From NCBI RefSeq assembly GCF_910589235.1, contig NC_060956.1, positions 15,955,499 through 16,019,498 of the forward strand: DNA of 64,000 nucleotides, given 5' to 3'. The notes under the pieces are model-generated. The model was given only the letters and a program-made list of their open reading frames with translations, did no database searches and was not told the origin of the DNA. Both the position numbers and the translations under genes were made by a program. Of the stretch, positions 38,816 through 51,827 are shown piece by piece. The stretch comes from Vespa crabro. Its lineage: Eukaryota > Arthropoda > Insecta > Hymenoptera > Vespidae. How positions within the stretch are numbered: position 1 is the stretch's first letter; each line of letters starts with the position of its first letter.

Positions 38816-40519
38816 AAATAGAAAAATAAAATATATATATATAAATATAAGAAAATTACTTAGGATGTGTGTTATACTTAGAATAGTTTCGTGTAAACAA
38901 TTCTTTTTAATTGTTTATTTAAAAAGAAAAAGAACAAAAGAAATGTGCGTGCAATAAATAAGTTACACGCTAGTTATTTTATTTTCTTTTTTAGTTTGTA
39001 TAATTAAGTAAACCATGCATCGTATTCTTTTTATGAGCGACAACGTAATAACAAAAACGATAAGATCGATTTCAAAGTTCGTATTTACGTTTCGTGACTC
39101 ACGCGAAGATGTGGTTTAGGAAATTCCGCTTACCTTCACTAAACTCGTTATGCGTCGGTTTGACGCATTATGCATAGAACATATCGCAGGTAACAATGGC
39201 CATCGTTAATGTTCGTCGTATGATCTATCGTACCGATGTAAATCATTCAGTCGCGTTCCTTCGCATACATATTTTTTTTTGTTAAACGATAAATACCTTG
39301 TTCTTTTCAGATAAAATTCTATTGGAATGAGAAAAAAAATATCTACGTGAGCTTCTAGAACGTTCCGTTCGGGAAGTTAAAAAAGAAAAATAATTTATTC
39401 GCACGGAAACGTCGAACGAGCGTAGTAATTAAGAAAAATCAGACAGGATGTCGCGATTTATGCTTTCCCGAAGCAATAATGCGAGACTCGCACGCATATA
39501 ACGCATCTACTCGATCATGCTCGTCGTGTACCATACATTACAACTTCAGAAATTCTATCAGCGTGTCAACGATGTTTCCAGTCCGATCTTTGCTTCGAGA
39601 AACTATGGAATTAATAAAAAAATCTTTACTATCGATATTTACAGATGTATATATATATATACACATCTTGTTTAATGTCTTTTTTTCTTCTTTCTTTCTC
39701 TTTTTCTTTTTTTTTTTTTTTGCGAAATCGTAGTCATTGATATTCGTGAAAGTAACACAAAGAAAAATATAAAGCCGTATAAAATGCGATAACAAAATAC
39801 GATGATTCATTATGCCGTTATGTAAACGACGCAACTTCTATTTTGAATTCGTAAACTGATTAAATAAGTTAATTAAGAATATTAACAATGATTCTATTGA
39901 TTTATTACTATTTATCGCGGAGGTACGATAGGAAAGATCAATGCGATATTTAATGAGAATTTATAACAAAAATTTTTGTAATTTATCTTCAATTTTTATT
40001 TACTATAATTCCGAAAAATATTTTTTAAATGTAAAAGAAAAAAAAATTTATGAACAACGTAGAAATATGCATATGTTTCTTCCTGATATTACAAATATTT
40101 ACAATATCGATACATAAATAAATATTTACTTATGTAAATGATATACAGGCATACACACACATACACATAAACGTATAATACGTATGTATATTTTAAAATA
40201 ATTCGTGAATAATTTCGCAAGATAATATTTAACCTTTATCATATAAGAGTAACTAATCAGAAGATGAAAGGATTTTAATAAGAATTAAAATGAAAGAACA
40301 TGAATTTGAAAGATCTTTTATTATATGTTATGCAAAGGGAATCAAATGTAACGACAAGGTAAACGTTCTCACAAATGAAAATGTGTACACGGAAAGAGGA
40401 AGACCCATAACGCACATCGAAGTTTCCTCGTCGAGATTCATCGATTCATTAAACATTCTACGCGGTAACCTACGTCCGTCTGCTGACTGCATCCTCGTAC
40501 AGACTTCACCACCTCCTTT

Positions 40520-40524
<5 letters not shown>

Positions 40525-40564
<40 letters not shown>

Positions 40565-40614
40565 TTCTCTCTTTCTTTCTCTCTCTCTTTTTCTTTCTCT
40601 ATCTCTCTCTCTTT
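40525..40614. repeat. (CT)n microsatellite
   Basis: A CT/CTTT tract of about 90 bp. Confidence 0.94.
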
Positions 40615-40996
40615 GAATACGTCGGCCAACATCGAACAAATTGATAAATCGTTGGAAGATACGTGCGATTAGAAGTTCATCGGAATAATATTTTTCTCCG
40701 ATAATTTTTTTCCTTTATTTTCCCTTTTTCTTTTTTATTTCATTCCAATCTATCAAATTAAAGTTCTATAGATATATACGATAGGTCGAGAGAATGGAAA
40801 GTGTCTTTACATCGAGATGAAATCGATTATAAATTGTGCAAGTCAATTTCTTATCGATCAGACATAATACAGGAAATAAAATATTTATGTATCGTATTTT
40901 CTATAAACTTTTCCAATTTTTTTTTTTTTTTTACGTATACGATTTTAATGTTGCTTTTATTTGAACGTTGATTTAAAGACAATGAATATTTATATA

Positions 40997-41005
<9 letters not shown>

Positions 41006-41050
<45 letters not shown>

Positions 41051-41746
41051 AGATGTCCGTTCATGGACGTCCAAGCAAATATCTCATAACTGGTTGAAGT
41101 CACAAGAAAGTTTATTAGGAAAAATTTGCAATGCTTTGTGTCAGCTACAAAGTGTATGTAAACACTCATTTTTTCTTCTTCTTCTTTTACTTATGATCTC
41201 TTCGAGTTACGAAGGTCAACATGGATCAATATTTTTTGTATTGATATCTATAATTTTTATCTAAATATTTATATAGTAATGATCATTTGCAATCAAAATC
41301 AAATGTAATAAAAAATTTCTACTATGCATCCTTTATAAGATAATCAGTATTTTAACAATTAATTAAATCTAATACATATTATACAAATATATTATTTATA
41401 TATTAAGTTTTTCAATTTATAGTATTAAAAATAAATTAATTCGTTATTTAAGATGCCTATTATTGTGTAAATAGTAAATGATAGCTATTTTTTATTTGAT
41501 ATAATTTTGATTGCAAATGACGACTACTATATGAATACGCAAATTACTATATGAATATGCAAAATAAAAGTATCTAATTAAAAAAATTGATGTCGGCTTA
41601 CATAAATCGGAAAGGTCATAAGTGAAAAAACAAAACTTTACATATACTTTCTAAGTGATTCATAGTCGTGCAAATTTCTACTATTAAACTTTCTTGTAAT
41701 TTCAACTAAGCGCGAGATATTGCTCGGTCATCTATGGACGGACATC

Positions 41747-41801
<55 letters not shown>
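41006..41801. repeat. (TA)n microsatellite split by an insertion
   Basis: TA runs lie immediately to the left (about 41006-41047) and right (about 41751-41801) of the foldback element. The element therefore appears inserted into a TA repeat, or the TA runs grew from its TA target duplication. Confidence 0.85.
41048..41750. mobile_element. Foldback-type DNA element, about 700 bp, with long inverted arms
   Basis: The left end ACAAGATGTCCGTTCATGGA matches the reverse complement of the right end (ACAGGATGTCCGTCCATAGA). Similarity continues through AGCAAATATCTC / AGCAATATCTCG, ACAAGAAAGTTTA (identical in both) and AAATTTGCA. It then extends to an identical 17-bp pair TCATTTGCAATCAAAAT / ATTTTGATTGCAAATGA at about 41284 and 41506. 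Arms are thus about 250 bp each and together make up most of the element. No transposase frame is present. TA runs on both sides suggest a TA target. The superfamily is not determined. Confidence 0.8.
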
Positions 41802-41805
<4 letters not shown>

Positions 41806-42474
41806 TAAATTAGTAAATGATTATAATATTAAAAATATGTACAATGGCATATAGATATTAAATAAAACATAGAAAGAGGGTATAGATGACTTATTAAGCG
41901 TGATTAATTAAATTTAATAAAGAGGAATAAAACAGTGTTACTAAAAACCTTGTAGAACAATAAAGAGCCTGCGTTTATAGACATTTCATATAATGTTTAA
42001 TTAGTCGAATTTATAGTCGGAACTGTTAGAACGCGCGAAGAGGTTCGATAATTAAGCCGCTTTGTTAAACGGGATATCAATCCAGTACGTAAAGTCTATC
42101 AGCTTTGACTGCGAACTATACGGGAAGAGATCGAAACGCATTAACTATTATGCCAGAGATTAATTGACTGCACTGTTAACGGACTTATCGGAAGAGATGT
42201 ATTACGTTCTAGCAAAAGTTCTTCGTATGATTCACATATCATTTATTTTAAATGAGTTTTTTCATTAGTTCTTAATTTTCAACATTTACATAACACATTT
42301 TTATTCACTTTTATTTTAAAAGAATATTCAACAATTTTTTATATTTTTTACAACACGATAAATGTTACTTTTTATTAACCATATGAGTAAATAGATCTGT
42401 GTTACGCCCTATTCGAATGCTTATAATTGCTTATTTTATCGACACGAGATATCTTTATACTATGTTTTATTTAA

Positions 42475-42703
42475 CCTTCTATAACTTTATGTAACTTTGA
42501 AGTCACATATTGATATTATCTATATTTTTCAAATTGCTACAAGATGATGTAGTATTTTATTATTATATCATTCCTTTTTTTATTATATCATTCATTTGGA
42601 ATAAAATTAAATGCTAACTTAAAATAAAATGCAGACTTGTATTAACGTATACGACTGTGTATATATATGACTTCGAAATTATACATAAATTGTTATTATA
42701 TAA
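42475..42703. mobile_element. Diverged relative of the 234-bp TTAA MITE
   Basis: The first 48 bases resemble the left end of the element at 32666, sharing CTAT, TGTAACTTT and GTCACAT at the same spacing. TTAA flanks at 42471-42474 and 42704-42707 give a similar length of 229 bp. A degenerate inverted copy of the left-end core lies near 42660-42690. The divergence makes this tentative. Confidence 0.4.
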
Positions 42704-43037
42704 TTAACTTCATAAAAAAATAAAATTATAAATTAATTGCGTCAATATGTATTCGAAGATATTTTAAGTTATATAATCTTTTTTTTTTTTTTGAAAAGAC
42801 GAAAAGAAACTAGATTACGAAGATTTAATGACAAATACAAAATTTTATCATTCTTTCACTGTATTACTGTATACAGAACATACTATTAGATATATTAAAA
42901 TGTTCTATTGATAGTATAGAATTTAGAAATAACTTAAGAAAGATTAAGTTCTATTATTCGGTAGACGTATTATGTATGAAGAACGTTCATATTTGTTCCG
43001 ATATACATGCATAAATACACACATGCACGTGTGCATG

Positions 43038-43039
<2 letters not shown>

Positions 43040-43080
<41 letters not shown>
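43040..43080. repeat. (CT)n microsatellite
   Basis: About 20 CT units. Confidence 0.93.
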
Positions 43081-43085
<5 letters not shown>

Positions 43086-43677
43086 GTACGCGTGTATCGA
43101 TATTCAATTACTCCCTCGTAACACGATATACCGTAGAGACGCGGCATATTAGTGTCCGTATTACACGAGTCACGTGGACCGAACATAATGTTACAGAGAC
43201 GCGCTTATATCACTGAGCGTTATCTCGTCACTTAAGATCTTCCAAGCTTAAGCTTGGTTTCTACGCATCCTTCGAGATATCATCTTCCGTGACGATATCG
43301 ACTTTTCTGGAGCACTTTGCACTTTCTTCCTCTAAAATCAAATTCACTCGATGCTTTTCGCTGTTAATTTGTTTCATTTCGATTTATTTCAATGTTCTCG
43401 ATAGAATCTATAAATTATATTCCAATGTTAAATAACTTAATGAAGAAATATATTATTATTTAAAAAAAGAGCTTTCGAGATAAGCTATAAAAGCATGGAT
43501 TAAAGATTATAGGTTTTCATGAAATAATTTGATGATCTTCGTGTGATCTTTAAACAGATATTAAGGTCAAATCAATGACACTATCTTACGTCTTCTTCGA
43601 AGACAGAAAACTTTTCTAAGAAATATTTCTTCAAAATTTGTATTACAACAGAAATGTTTCAAATGACAAAGTTATAC

Positions 43678-43678
<1 letters not shown>

Positions 43679-43719
<41 letters not shown>
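43679..43719. repeat. (CA)n microsatellite
   Basis: About 20 perfect CA units. Confidence 0.95.
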
Positions 43720-43720
<1 letters not shown>

Positions 43721-44015
43721 AGAGTATCGCTGCTATAAGTACATACATAAGTTCGTAATAATATCTTTTTTTCGACCTATGTCTCGTAAAAATGATGTGC
43801 CATAACAACGGCGGTAGCGTGCAATTTCTAAATTTAGAGAGGACGATTCACAGGAAGTGATTTAAACGGGCCAAAAAATGTCAAGCGGATTTCCACGAAT
43901 TTACGGAATTACAGCCCAGGGACAACGGGAAGATTGTTGCATCGTTAAATTTTGCTATTCTTTCGAAAGAGCGATGCTTTTCTCGAAATAAATTCTGACG
44001 TAGCGACATGTAACA

Positions 44016-44136
<121 letters not shown>

Positions 44137-44356
44137 AGGGGAACTTATCTTTGTTATCTAAACGATATGCACTGCGAATGTTAACCCTGGATTGCATAAA
44201 CGCATGTTTGACGCATGTTTGACGCATGACACGAACACAGACGATTCCACATCCTGCCATGATTCCGTCTCCTTCAGTGCAACCGATGCCGTTGTTATTT
44301 TTTTCTTTCATTTCCGTTAAAAGGAATACATTATCGCTAATGAAAAAGAAACAAAA

Positions 44357-44360
<4 letters not shown>

Positions 44361-44396
<36 letters not shown>
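44361..44396. repeat. (TA)n microsatellite
   Basis: About 17 TA units. Confidence 0.93.
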
Positions 44397-44399
<3 letters not shown>

Positions 44400-44988
44400 T
44401 ATTTATTTATTTAAAAATAAAAGGAAAATGAAGTAAAAACATAAGTTGAATCTTTTAAAATCTAAAGAGAAATATTTATCTCTTTATATATATTAAAAAT
44501 ATATATATATATAGTATAAAGTGTTTGATAAATTGGAATGATCTAAACAAAAAAAGATCTACGGCAAAGGTCAAATATAATATGAGGGCAAAATCGAAGG
44601 AAATAAACGTATGATCAGATTCGATAAGATAAAATTTATCGTTTTCGTCAAAAGGAAGAAAGAATGCTTGCGAAAGAAATAAAAAGATTATAAATAGACG
44701 AACGAATCCGACGAACAGTCGTTCTTGGCTGAGGACGGACGAAAGGCGGCGGCAGGGCCGTTAAAACGCGAGAAGCGATTTCGTTATGGCCAGGCCGCGA
44801 ACCGGTAACGCAGCATCGACAAATAATATGTCGTACGTATACGTTTATACGTGCGTATGTATATATACATATATATATACATACACAGCACGGACATATG
44901 TGCGTGTGGGCCTCTACAAATAACCGCTGGCTATTCTTAGCTCTTTATCGTGTTAAATTTGCTTTGCGTATCAGTTACGCTGTCTCCT

Positions 44989-45046
<58 letters not shown>

Positions 45047-45439
45047 TTTTCGAAGACTTATTTACATGAATTATTTATATTCGTAGAAGAACATTGGTTT
45101 TTTATCAGTTTTATTATATTTTTCGTTTCTTTTTTTTTATTTTTTTTTTATTTTTCATTTTTTCTTTCTTTTCTTTTCTTTTTTTTCTTTTTTTGTAATA
45201 CGGACTCCTAGAAATATTAAATATTATTAAAAAGTGTATCGAAAATTGGCCAAAATTTTTCTAACATTATCATTTTCTTTCTTGTTTCCATTTTCCTTAT
45301 CTTTTCCTCTACCACTTTTTTTTTTTGATTTTGTTTATTCTTTATTTTTTCTTTGTTTTCCTTCTTTTCTTTATCTTATTTCAAAACAAATGTAAACTTT
45401 TCGTATGAGAAATTTTATTGCTTTTAACGCTTTTATGCG

Positions 45440-45560
45440 CTTTTTCGCGTACTCGCGATATTATCGCGAGACAAACGCCCACGTTCGGCTCGTGCGATTT
45501 CGTGCAAATATTTGTCGTTAGTACCGAGTCTCGCGCCAAATATCTTGTTTATCTCGATTG
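45440..45560. promoter_or_regulatory. CpG-rich islet with a 19-bp CTCGCGATA palindrome
   Basis: CTCGCGATA-T-TATCGCGAG at 45452-45470 is a perfect palindrome around one central base. GCGCCAAA, an E2F-type site, lies near 45534. The surroundings are very AT-rich. Function is inference from motif content. Confidence 0.3.
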
Positions 45561-46679
45561 TTTTCTAGTATGTGAATATACGTATATAAGATTTATTTGC
45601 TTCGAGTGAACTCCGTCAATATCGTCGCATCTTCGAACGCCTTACTTGATAAAGCAAATGAATCGTGTTAGTCCAAGAACAAATAGGAAAAGAATGTTAA
45701 AAATATTGAATCGAATCATTTGTCTACGACATTTTTTTTTATTTTATTTTATTTTTTTTTTGTTCTCTAAAATCATAGAGAAGTTATCAGGGAACAACAT
45801 TGCGTCGTAATAAAAAGGAGAAGAAAAGAAATACTAGAACAATGACGTTCTTTCGCAAACACAGGCGTGGACAACATTTACATCACGTAGATATTATTTC
45901 CATCGGAAAGAATTAATTATGATCTCGAATTTCCAATTCCTTTGTGTACTTTTATGCAAAAATTCTTAAAACATAAATATTGTATTTAGCTAACAATTTT
46001 GTTTTTATTTCTTTTCGTATTTTATTTATTTGTCTGATATTAAAGGGATAGAATCGATAAAATCTTTTATATTTCATTCGAATAAAAACTGATGTACTTT
46101 TCTTATTTACGTAGAAATCTAATTTCTGAATGTGTCATCCGACGATACATAATTTAATTTTTGTGATCATGTTTCTAAGGAAGGAAACTTCATTGAAATA
46201 CCGTGGAAGCGATTCCAACAGATGTACATACAGATGTACCGTTGCGTAAGTTTCTGACAAAAAAGAAAAAATGCAAAGGAAAAAAAGAAAAAAAGAAAAA
46301 AAGAAAAAGGAAAAGAAAAAAAAATAAAGAAATGAAAAAAGTAGTAGTAAAGGGAAGACATATTTTTTCGTACGTATATACTTACAATATATCGCATGAC
46401 GTAAGCGTAAATTTATCGAGATCCAAGATACACTTCTTTCCTTCTCACTTTGTATGCATGTGTGTGTGTGTGTATGTGTATGTGTATATGTATGTACGTA
46501 AGTGGAATGGAGGTATTCGCGAGCAAAAAAAAGACTTTGCTCTCAAGTGATTCACGATAAGTATGAGCGAGAAAAAGTGTGACTTTGTTCGTTCATTCGT
46601 AACGATTTATTTTTGTTGAAACTCCTTTTCCTCAAACTCATTCGAACAGAGAGTGATAAACATATTCCCTTGTATGATA

Positions 46680-47280
46680 ATTATAAGTAATTATGGTTTT
46701 TATCATTACAAGAATCATTGGCTTATAATTAATCTGTTATATATCTATATGTATCTGTAAAAAGTATTCTTGATTTTAATTAGCTTGTTTTCATCATTTT
46801 CTTCCATATTAAAAATCATCGATCGAAGAAATTCGATGTATTATTTCAAGATTAAAAAATTTTAAATTCATCATACACAGATATACATAAACATAATGAC
46901 TTGTTTAATTATATTCATTATGAAAATTATTGCCTAGTTATAAACTAATCATACATTTGTAAAATATATTTGTGATTTTAATTAGCACTTTTTTAATATT
47001 TTCTTATTCATTAGAAAACATCGATAAAAGGCATTCATCTCATTGGTTGAATATTAAAAAAATATTAACTCTATACTCACACACAGATACATGAATGTAA
47101 TAATTTTTTAAATAGTAGTAAATCCAAATATATTAATAATATTTTTCTTTTTTTTTTGTAATTGACACGATTTAATTATTCATTAAAAAACCGATCGAGG
47201 ATTTTCATTTCGTTACCACAAGAATTACAATATATCAATTTTATCGATACATATAAAAGTATACATTGACATAAGAAGAA
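46680..47280. repeat. Degenerate tandem repeat of about 200 bp (two clear copies, one weak)
   Basis: GATTTTAATTAGC recurs at 46772 and 46974. ATTARAAAWCATCGAT recurs at 46808 and 47010, also 202 bases apart, with a weaker third match at 47182. ACACAGATA(T)ACAT follows in both of the first copies. Confidence 0.65.
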
Positions 47281-47306
47281 ACACACAAAGTATATTATAA
47301 ATATAA

Positions 47307-47307
<1 letters not shown>

Positions 47308-47352
<45 letters not shown>
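47308..47352. repeat. (TA)n microsatellite
   Basis: About 20 TA units ending in TATATG variants. A further TA run lies at 47951-47984. Confidence 0.93.
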
Positions 47353-47363
<11 letters not shown>

Positions 47364-47656
47364 ATAAAAGAGACATTATTGGGCCCTTTAAACGTCTTCT
47401 ACGTTGATCCTACGTGAAGAATAAATCCATGGCTCGTGACTTTCACCTCCTCGTAATTAAATCGGAGTTAGAAACGAACGAGTCGAGGAAAGTTATATCT
47501 ATACTCAAGTTGGTGAATGACACCATGCATCATGGATGGAAGACGTCTTTATTGTGGCGAAGTCGTTACGGCCTAGCCCGTCGTGTCGCCTACGTAGTTC
47601 GAGCTAGTATTTACGTAATTTGCAACAGGTGTGTATGTGTGCACCTCACTGTCCTC

Positions 47657-47658
47657 TT

Positions 47659-47718
<60 letters not shown>

Positions 47719-47752
47719 TCTCTCTCTCTCTCTCTTACTCTCTCTCTTTCTG
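47657..47752. repeat. (CT)n microsatellite
   Basis: About 95 bp of CT with CTTT interruptions, inside an open frame that has no other support. Confidence 0.94.
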
Positions 47753-47948
47753 TGCGTTTGTCTCCTCAACGAGAAGCACGTGTCGTCGCACCTTTTCCAG
47801 TTCTCTTGGCTTCATAGACACCGCGAACTCGAACACGATATGCTTTTCAAAGAAGCTTTTGATCGATCGCTAATCAATTAATGAATTTTATCCTCTCACA
47901 AAGTCTTTAAATCCGTCAAATATTTAATTAACATTCATATTCAATTTG

Positions 47949-47986
<38 letters not shown>

Positions 47987-49405
47987 ATAATAATGTAAAT
48001 ATTCAATTGATATTTTTAATTTTCCAACAATTGAGATTTCTCATATAGCTTACAAAGAAAGGTAGTCAAAAAACATGGAAATTATAAAAAATTCTGAAAT
48101 CTCACAATTTCTATGAAATCACGCCTTCGAAAATAAAATTATAAATTTTCTTTTTCATGAAATGTCTTAAGAATGACGAAAGATATCTCGAAAAAAAAGA
48201 AGAAAAAAAAGAAAAAGAAATTTAAACAAAATTTGTATCATTTCGTTGCGTCGATTAAACTACGTAAAAAATGTTTTTTTTTTTTTTTTTTGTGTATATT
48301 GAAAGTCCTCTAAATATCGCCTTTTTATAAATTTGACTTGGGTTAAATTTTTTTTTCTTCTTTTTTTCAATTAAATAAATCAATTATTATTAAATTTGAA
48401 ATCTATTTTAGTAATTTGTTTTAACGATGTAGTTTCAAAATGCAATACTTGAATAAGTATACACTTGTTTAAACATCTTCTTTCATCACTATATATAGTT
48501 TTAAAGGAAACTTCAAAGAAATATTTGGAACAAGAGTGCAAGAAACTTTATTCCGACCAAAATATTAAAACATTTCAAAACTTAGTTCAGCCAAAAATAT
48601 CTATCGAATATTGGCAGCAAAGCATACTACTACTCGATTTAATGTGGTATTGCAAATCGTTCGGGAATTTTTTCAAAGGATGATTTAATCCCTTAAAATC
48701 GAATTATGAAATAAATGAAAAATAGGATTGTATATATAAAATAAGAACGACATATTTATATCCAAAGTTTTAGAATTTAAAAAATTTTTTAAATTTGCAA
48801 ATTATCTACCCCATTGGATATATTTTAAACTACAAATTATTAATAATAATTTTTTATTTTTTATACGAATAATTTTCTATACGATAAATGAATTGCAAAT
48901 AATGAAGTATTCTAAATTCTAAAGCAATATAATTTTTAAATGAATATTACATAAAATATTTTGAAAGTGCACATCGATCATTAATAAAAGAGATGAAAGT
49001 TTGAAATGTTTTAATGTATCCTTAAACAATTCAAACTATTCGAAGAATTTTTCTTTGATGTTAAACGTCTTAAAAATTTTTTCTATATCTATCCATAACA
49101 ATTCATCCAACAAAACTTGCAACTGAAAGATTCATCGACGAATTCAACTTCTTCTCATCTATAACAATAGAAACCAGTTATAAGATGCCTTTTATAGCGC
49201 AATAAACGGCGCATAAATTACGATAAAAGAGTTCTTCCAGTTTTTCAAAGGAGTCCAACAACAACGACGGAGATCAACAGCATCTTTTCGCGTCGGCACA
49301 GAGGGACAAAACTTTCACGTCCTTATACGCAACCGACATCCTGTCCGCCATAACGACCTAGCTCGGGAAAATGTCAACGAAAATGTCGATGTTAGAAAGG
49401 CTAAT

Positions 49406-49475
49406 CTCTCTCTCTCTCTCTCTCTCTCTTTTTCTTTTTCTCTTTCTCTCTTTCTCTCTCTCTCTCTCTCTATCT

Positions 49476-49515
<40 letters not shown>
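49406..49515. repeat. (CT)n followed by (TATC)n
   Basis: CT and CTTT units pass into about ten TATC units. Confidence 0.93.
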
Positions 49516-49519
<4 letters not shown>

Positions 49520-50159
49520 TTGTTTCATTCTTTTATTTTTTTAATATCTCTCAGAAGAAAGATAGAAAAAGGATAACACGAGACAAAAATCTTACGTGCC
49601 AAAAATAATCATTTTTAAGGAAATTAAATCGTGATGCACGTTAAAAATTTCTACAATTTTTTTTAATAAATTCTCGTAGGTTTTTTTTTTATTACATATT
49701 CATTAATAATCTCTTCATCGATCTAATAGGACTTCCAACAAAATCCACAATTGTCTCGTATGCGTATTTTAAATAGCGAAATTACAATCTATAATTTGCC
49801 ATTCTAATCGATATATTTAATCAATTCAGGTTACCAAAACGATGAAGGTCAAAAAAAAAAATAATGAACGAATCTATTGTAAAAAGAAAAATAAATTTAA
49901 AATGTAACGAATGCTTCTGTTCGTTTTTTTTTGTTTTTTCTTATTTTTTTTTTTTTTTTTTTTTTCGTCTTTACTCGAAGCGGTCTCTTGGAGTCGCAAT
50001 TTGCAAGAATTTACGAGAAAATTCGTGACACGTGAGATTTACGAGCCAAACGTATCACGATTTATTGGAATGCGTTAAGGTAACACAAAAATACGTTCCG
50101 TTCTGATATTTTTGTATTTCAATATTACTATTACGATATTATGTTTCAGAAAGAAGCAA

Positions 50160-50160
<1 letters not shown>

Positions 50161-50211
<51 letters not shown>

Positions 50212-50569
50212 AATTTAACTGTCCCTAAAAAATAAATTATTTTTTCGGGATAAAAGTATACTAAATGAATCATTTGTTTTACATTCTTATTAAGAAATCT
50301 TAAATTATAACTGTAATAATACTTTTTAATTTTCATTAATTTATCTTTATACGTTATTTTTCATTGAAATAAATTTCATATATGCGATACGTTAACTGAT
50401 CAAAAATGTTCTCTGTTAACACGTTAGGGACAGATGGCACGCAAAATGATGATTCACATAAATGAACGTGACCTCGTGACAAGTATACTACTCTAACAGG
50501 AACATACGAGTTATTCTATACATAAGATTATAACGTTTTTACATATAGAGATAGACAGAGAGGGTGGTG

Positions 50570-50638
<69 letters not shown>
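50161..50638. repeat. Two (GA)n tracts
   Basis: GA runs lie at about 50161-50208 and 50572-50638 with unique AT-rich DNA between them. Confidence 0.92.
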
Positions 50639-50640
<2 letters not shown>

Positions 50641-51584
50641 TAACATATTGCGTTAACGAAAGGCATGTAGATCCTGCAAAATTACTGTGATGTTGAATTC
50701 CTTATGAATTCTTTTTATTTTTTATTTTTCACGACCGATCGCGAACGACACGTCTGCGATTACGAAGGCGATATAAAAACATGACGGAAAGAATAAAAAC
50801 GATGGAGGCCTTTTTCTTGGATATTAATAGCTCCATTGGAGTTCCTCGTGCCTTTTAACGATGAATTATTAATGCAATTATGAGTATCGTTGGATATACG
50901 TCATAGAACGAGGATCGGATCGATCTTTGATTAATTACAATACATTAAATGCTCTCGCCTTACGTATGTGTATATTAATACATATTTGTAAATGGCATAT
51001 GAACATAAAAAGAAAACAAAATATTTCAGTACGACATTCGTTAGGATCATTGAAATTATTAATTTTTCGATTTGATTTAGAACATTTCATTCATATTAGA
51101 TCTCGTTTATTAAATCAAATAACTTTTTAATAATCAATATAATTTATTCTTTCGTGTATGTCTACACGGTGAGATATTTAAATATTAACACCGAAAAATC
51201 CTTGTAGATCTTGTATTGATATTATCGATATTAAATATAAGATTAATTTATAAGAAAATATGATTGACGAACATTTATTAAATATTTCATCTAATAGATA
51301 TTACTTCAAGAAATTTCATTTTAGAAAAATCTTTTTGTATTAATCCAATGCGTCGTATATAATAATATTATTCAGCACAAGTTTGATCTATCACATCATT
51401 AAAAATTTTATTAATCAATTTATACCATTGATAAATTCAAAATTCGTATCAGATAAATAATTTCATTCATATAACGGAGAGAAAAGTTAATTATCATTAT
51501 CCAGTAAATTAATATGTGTCCTGCATAAATGATAAAGAGGTCAGAGGAGATATTTGAGGAGCGGGTCGATTTTTCTTTCGGCAG

Positions 51585-51627
51585 GTGAGCGGGAGGGAGG
51601 CGCTGCTGACCGGTGGCGGCGGCGGCC
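51585..51627 (+). other. 5' untranslated start of the first coding exon of the second gene
   Basis: A pyrimidine-rich acceptor (TTTTTCTTTCGGCAG) ends at 51584. The frame of the downstream cyclase has an in-frame TGA at 51607-51609, so translation cannot enter from 51585 and the first usable ATG is at 51628. The same position also reads as a donor (CAG/GTGAGC), so the boundary is uncertain. Confidence 0.4.
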
Positions 51628-51790
51628 ATGCGCCCTGGCCCGCTAATACAGCCGAGCCGCCGCAGGCCTCCCCGTCGCCAGCATCAGGTGCCCCATCGGC
51701 TGCACCATCATCAAATCTCCCAACATCAACAACAACACCGACGTCAACGTCATCGACGACATCCTCGATCTTGTTCACGTCACCAGGACG

Positions 51791-51827
<37 letters not shown>

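Noticed and set aside
47414..47881. Plus-strand 155-codon frame with a unique N-terminal half
   Set aside because: The first 60 codons lack low complexity but match nothing I know, and the rest is a CT repeat. A CpG-rich regulatory islet is as likely.
48465..48683. Plus-strand 72-codon frame without simple repeats
   Set aside because: It resembles a protein in composition, but is short, isolated, AT-rich and matches no family I recognise. Possibly a decayed transposon fragment.
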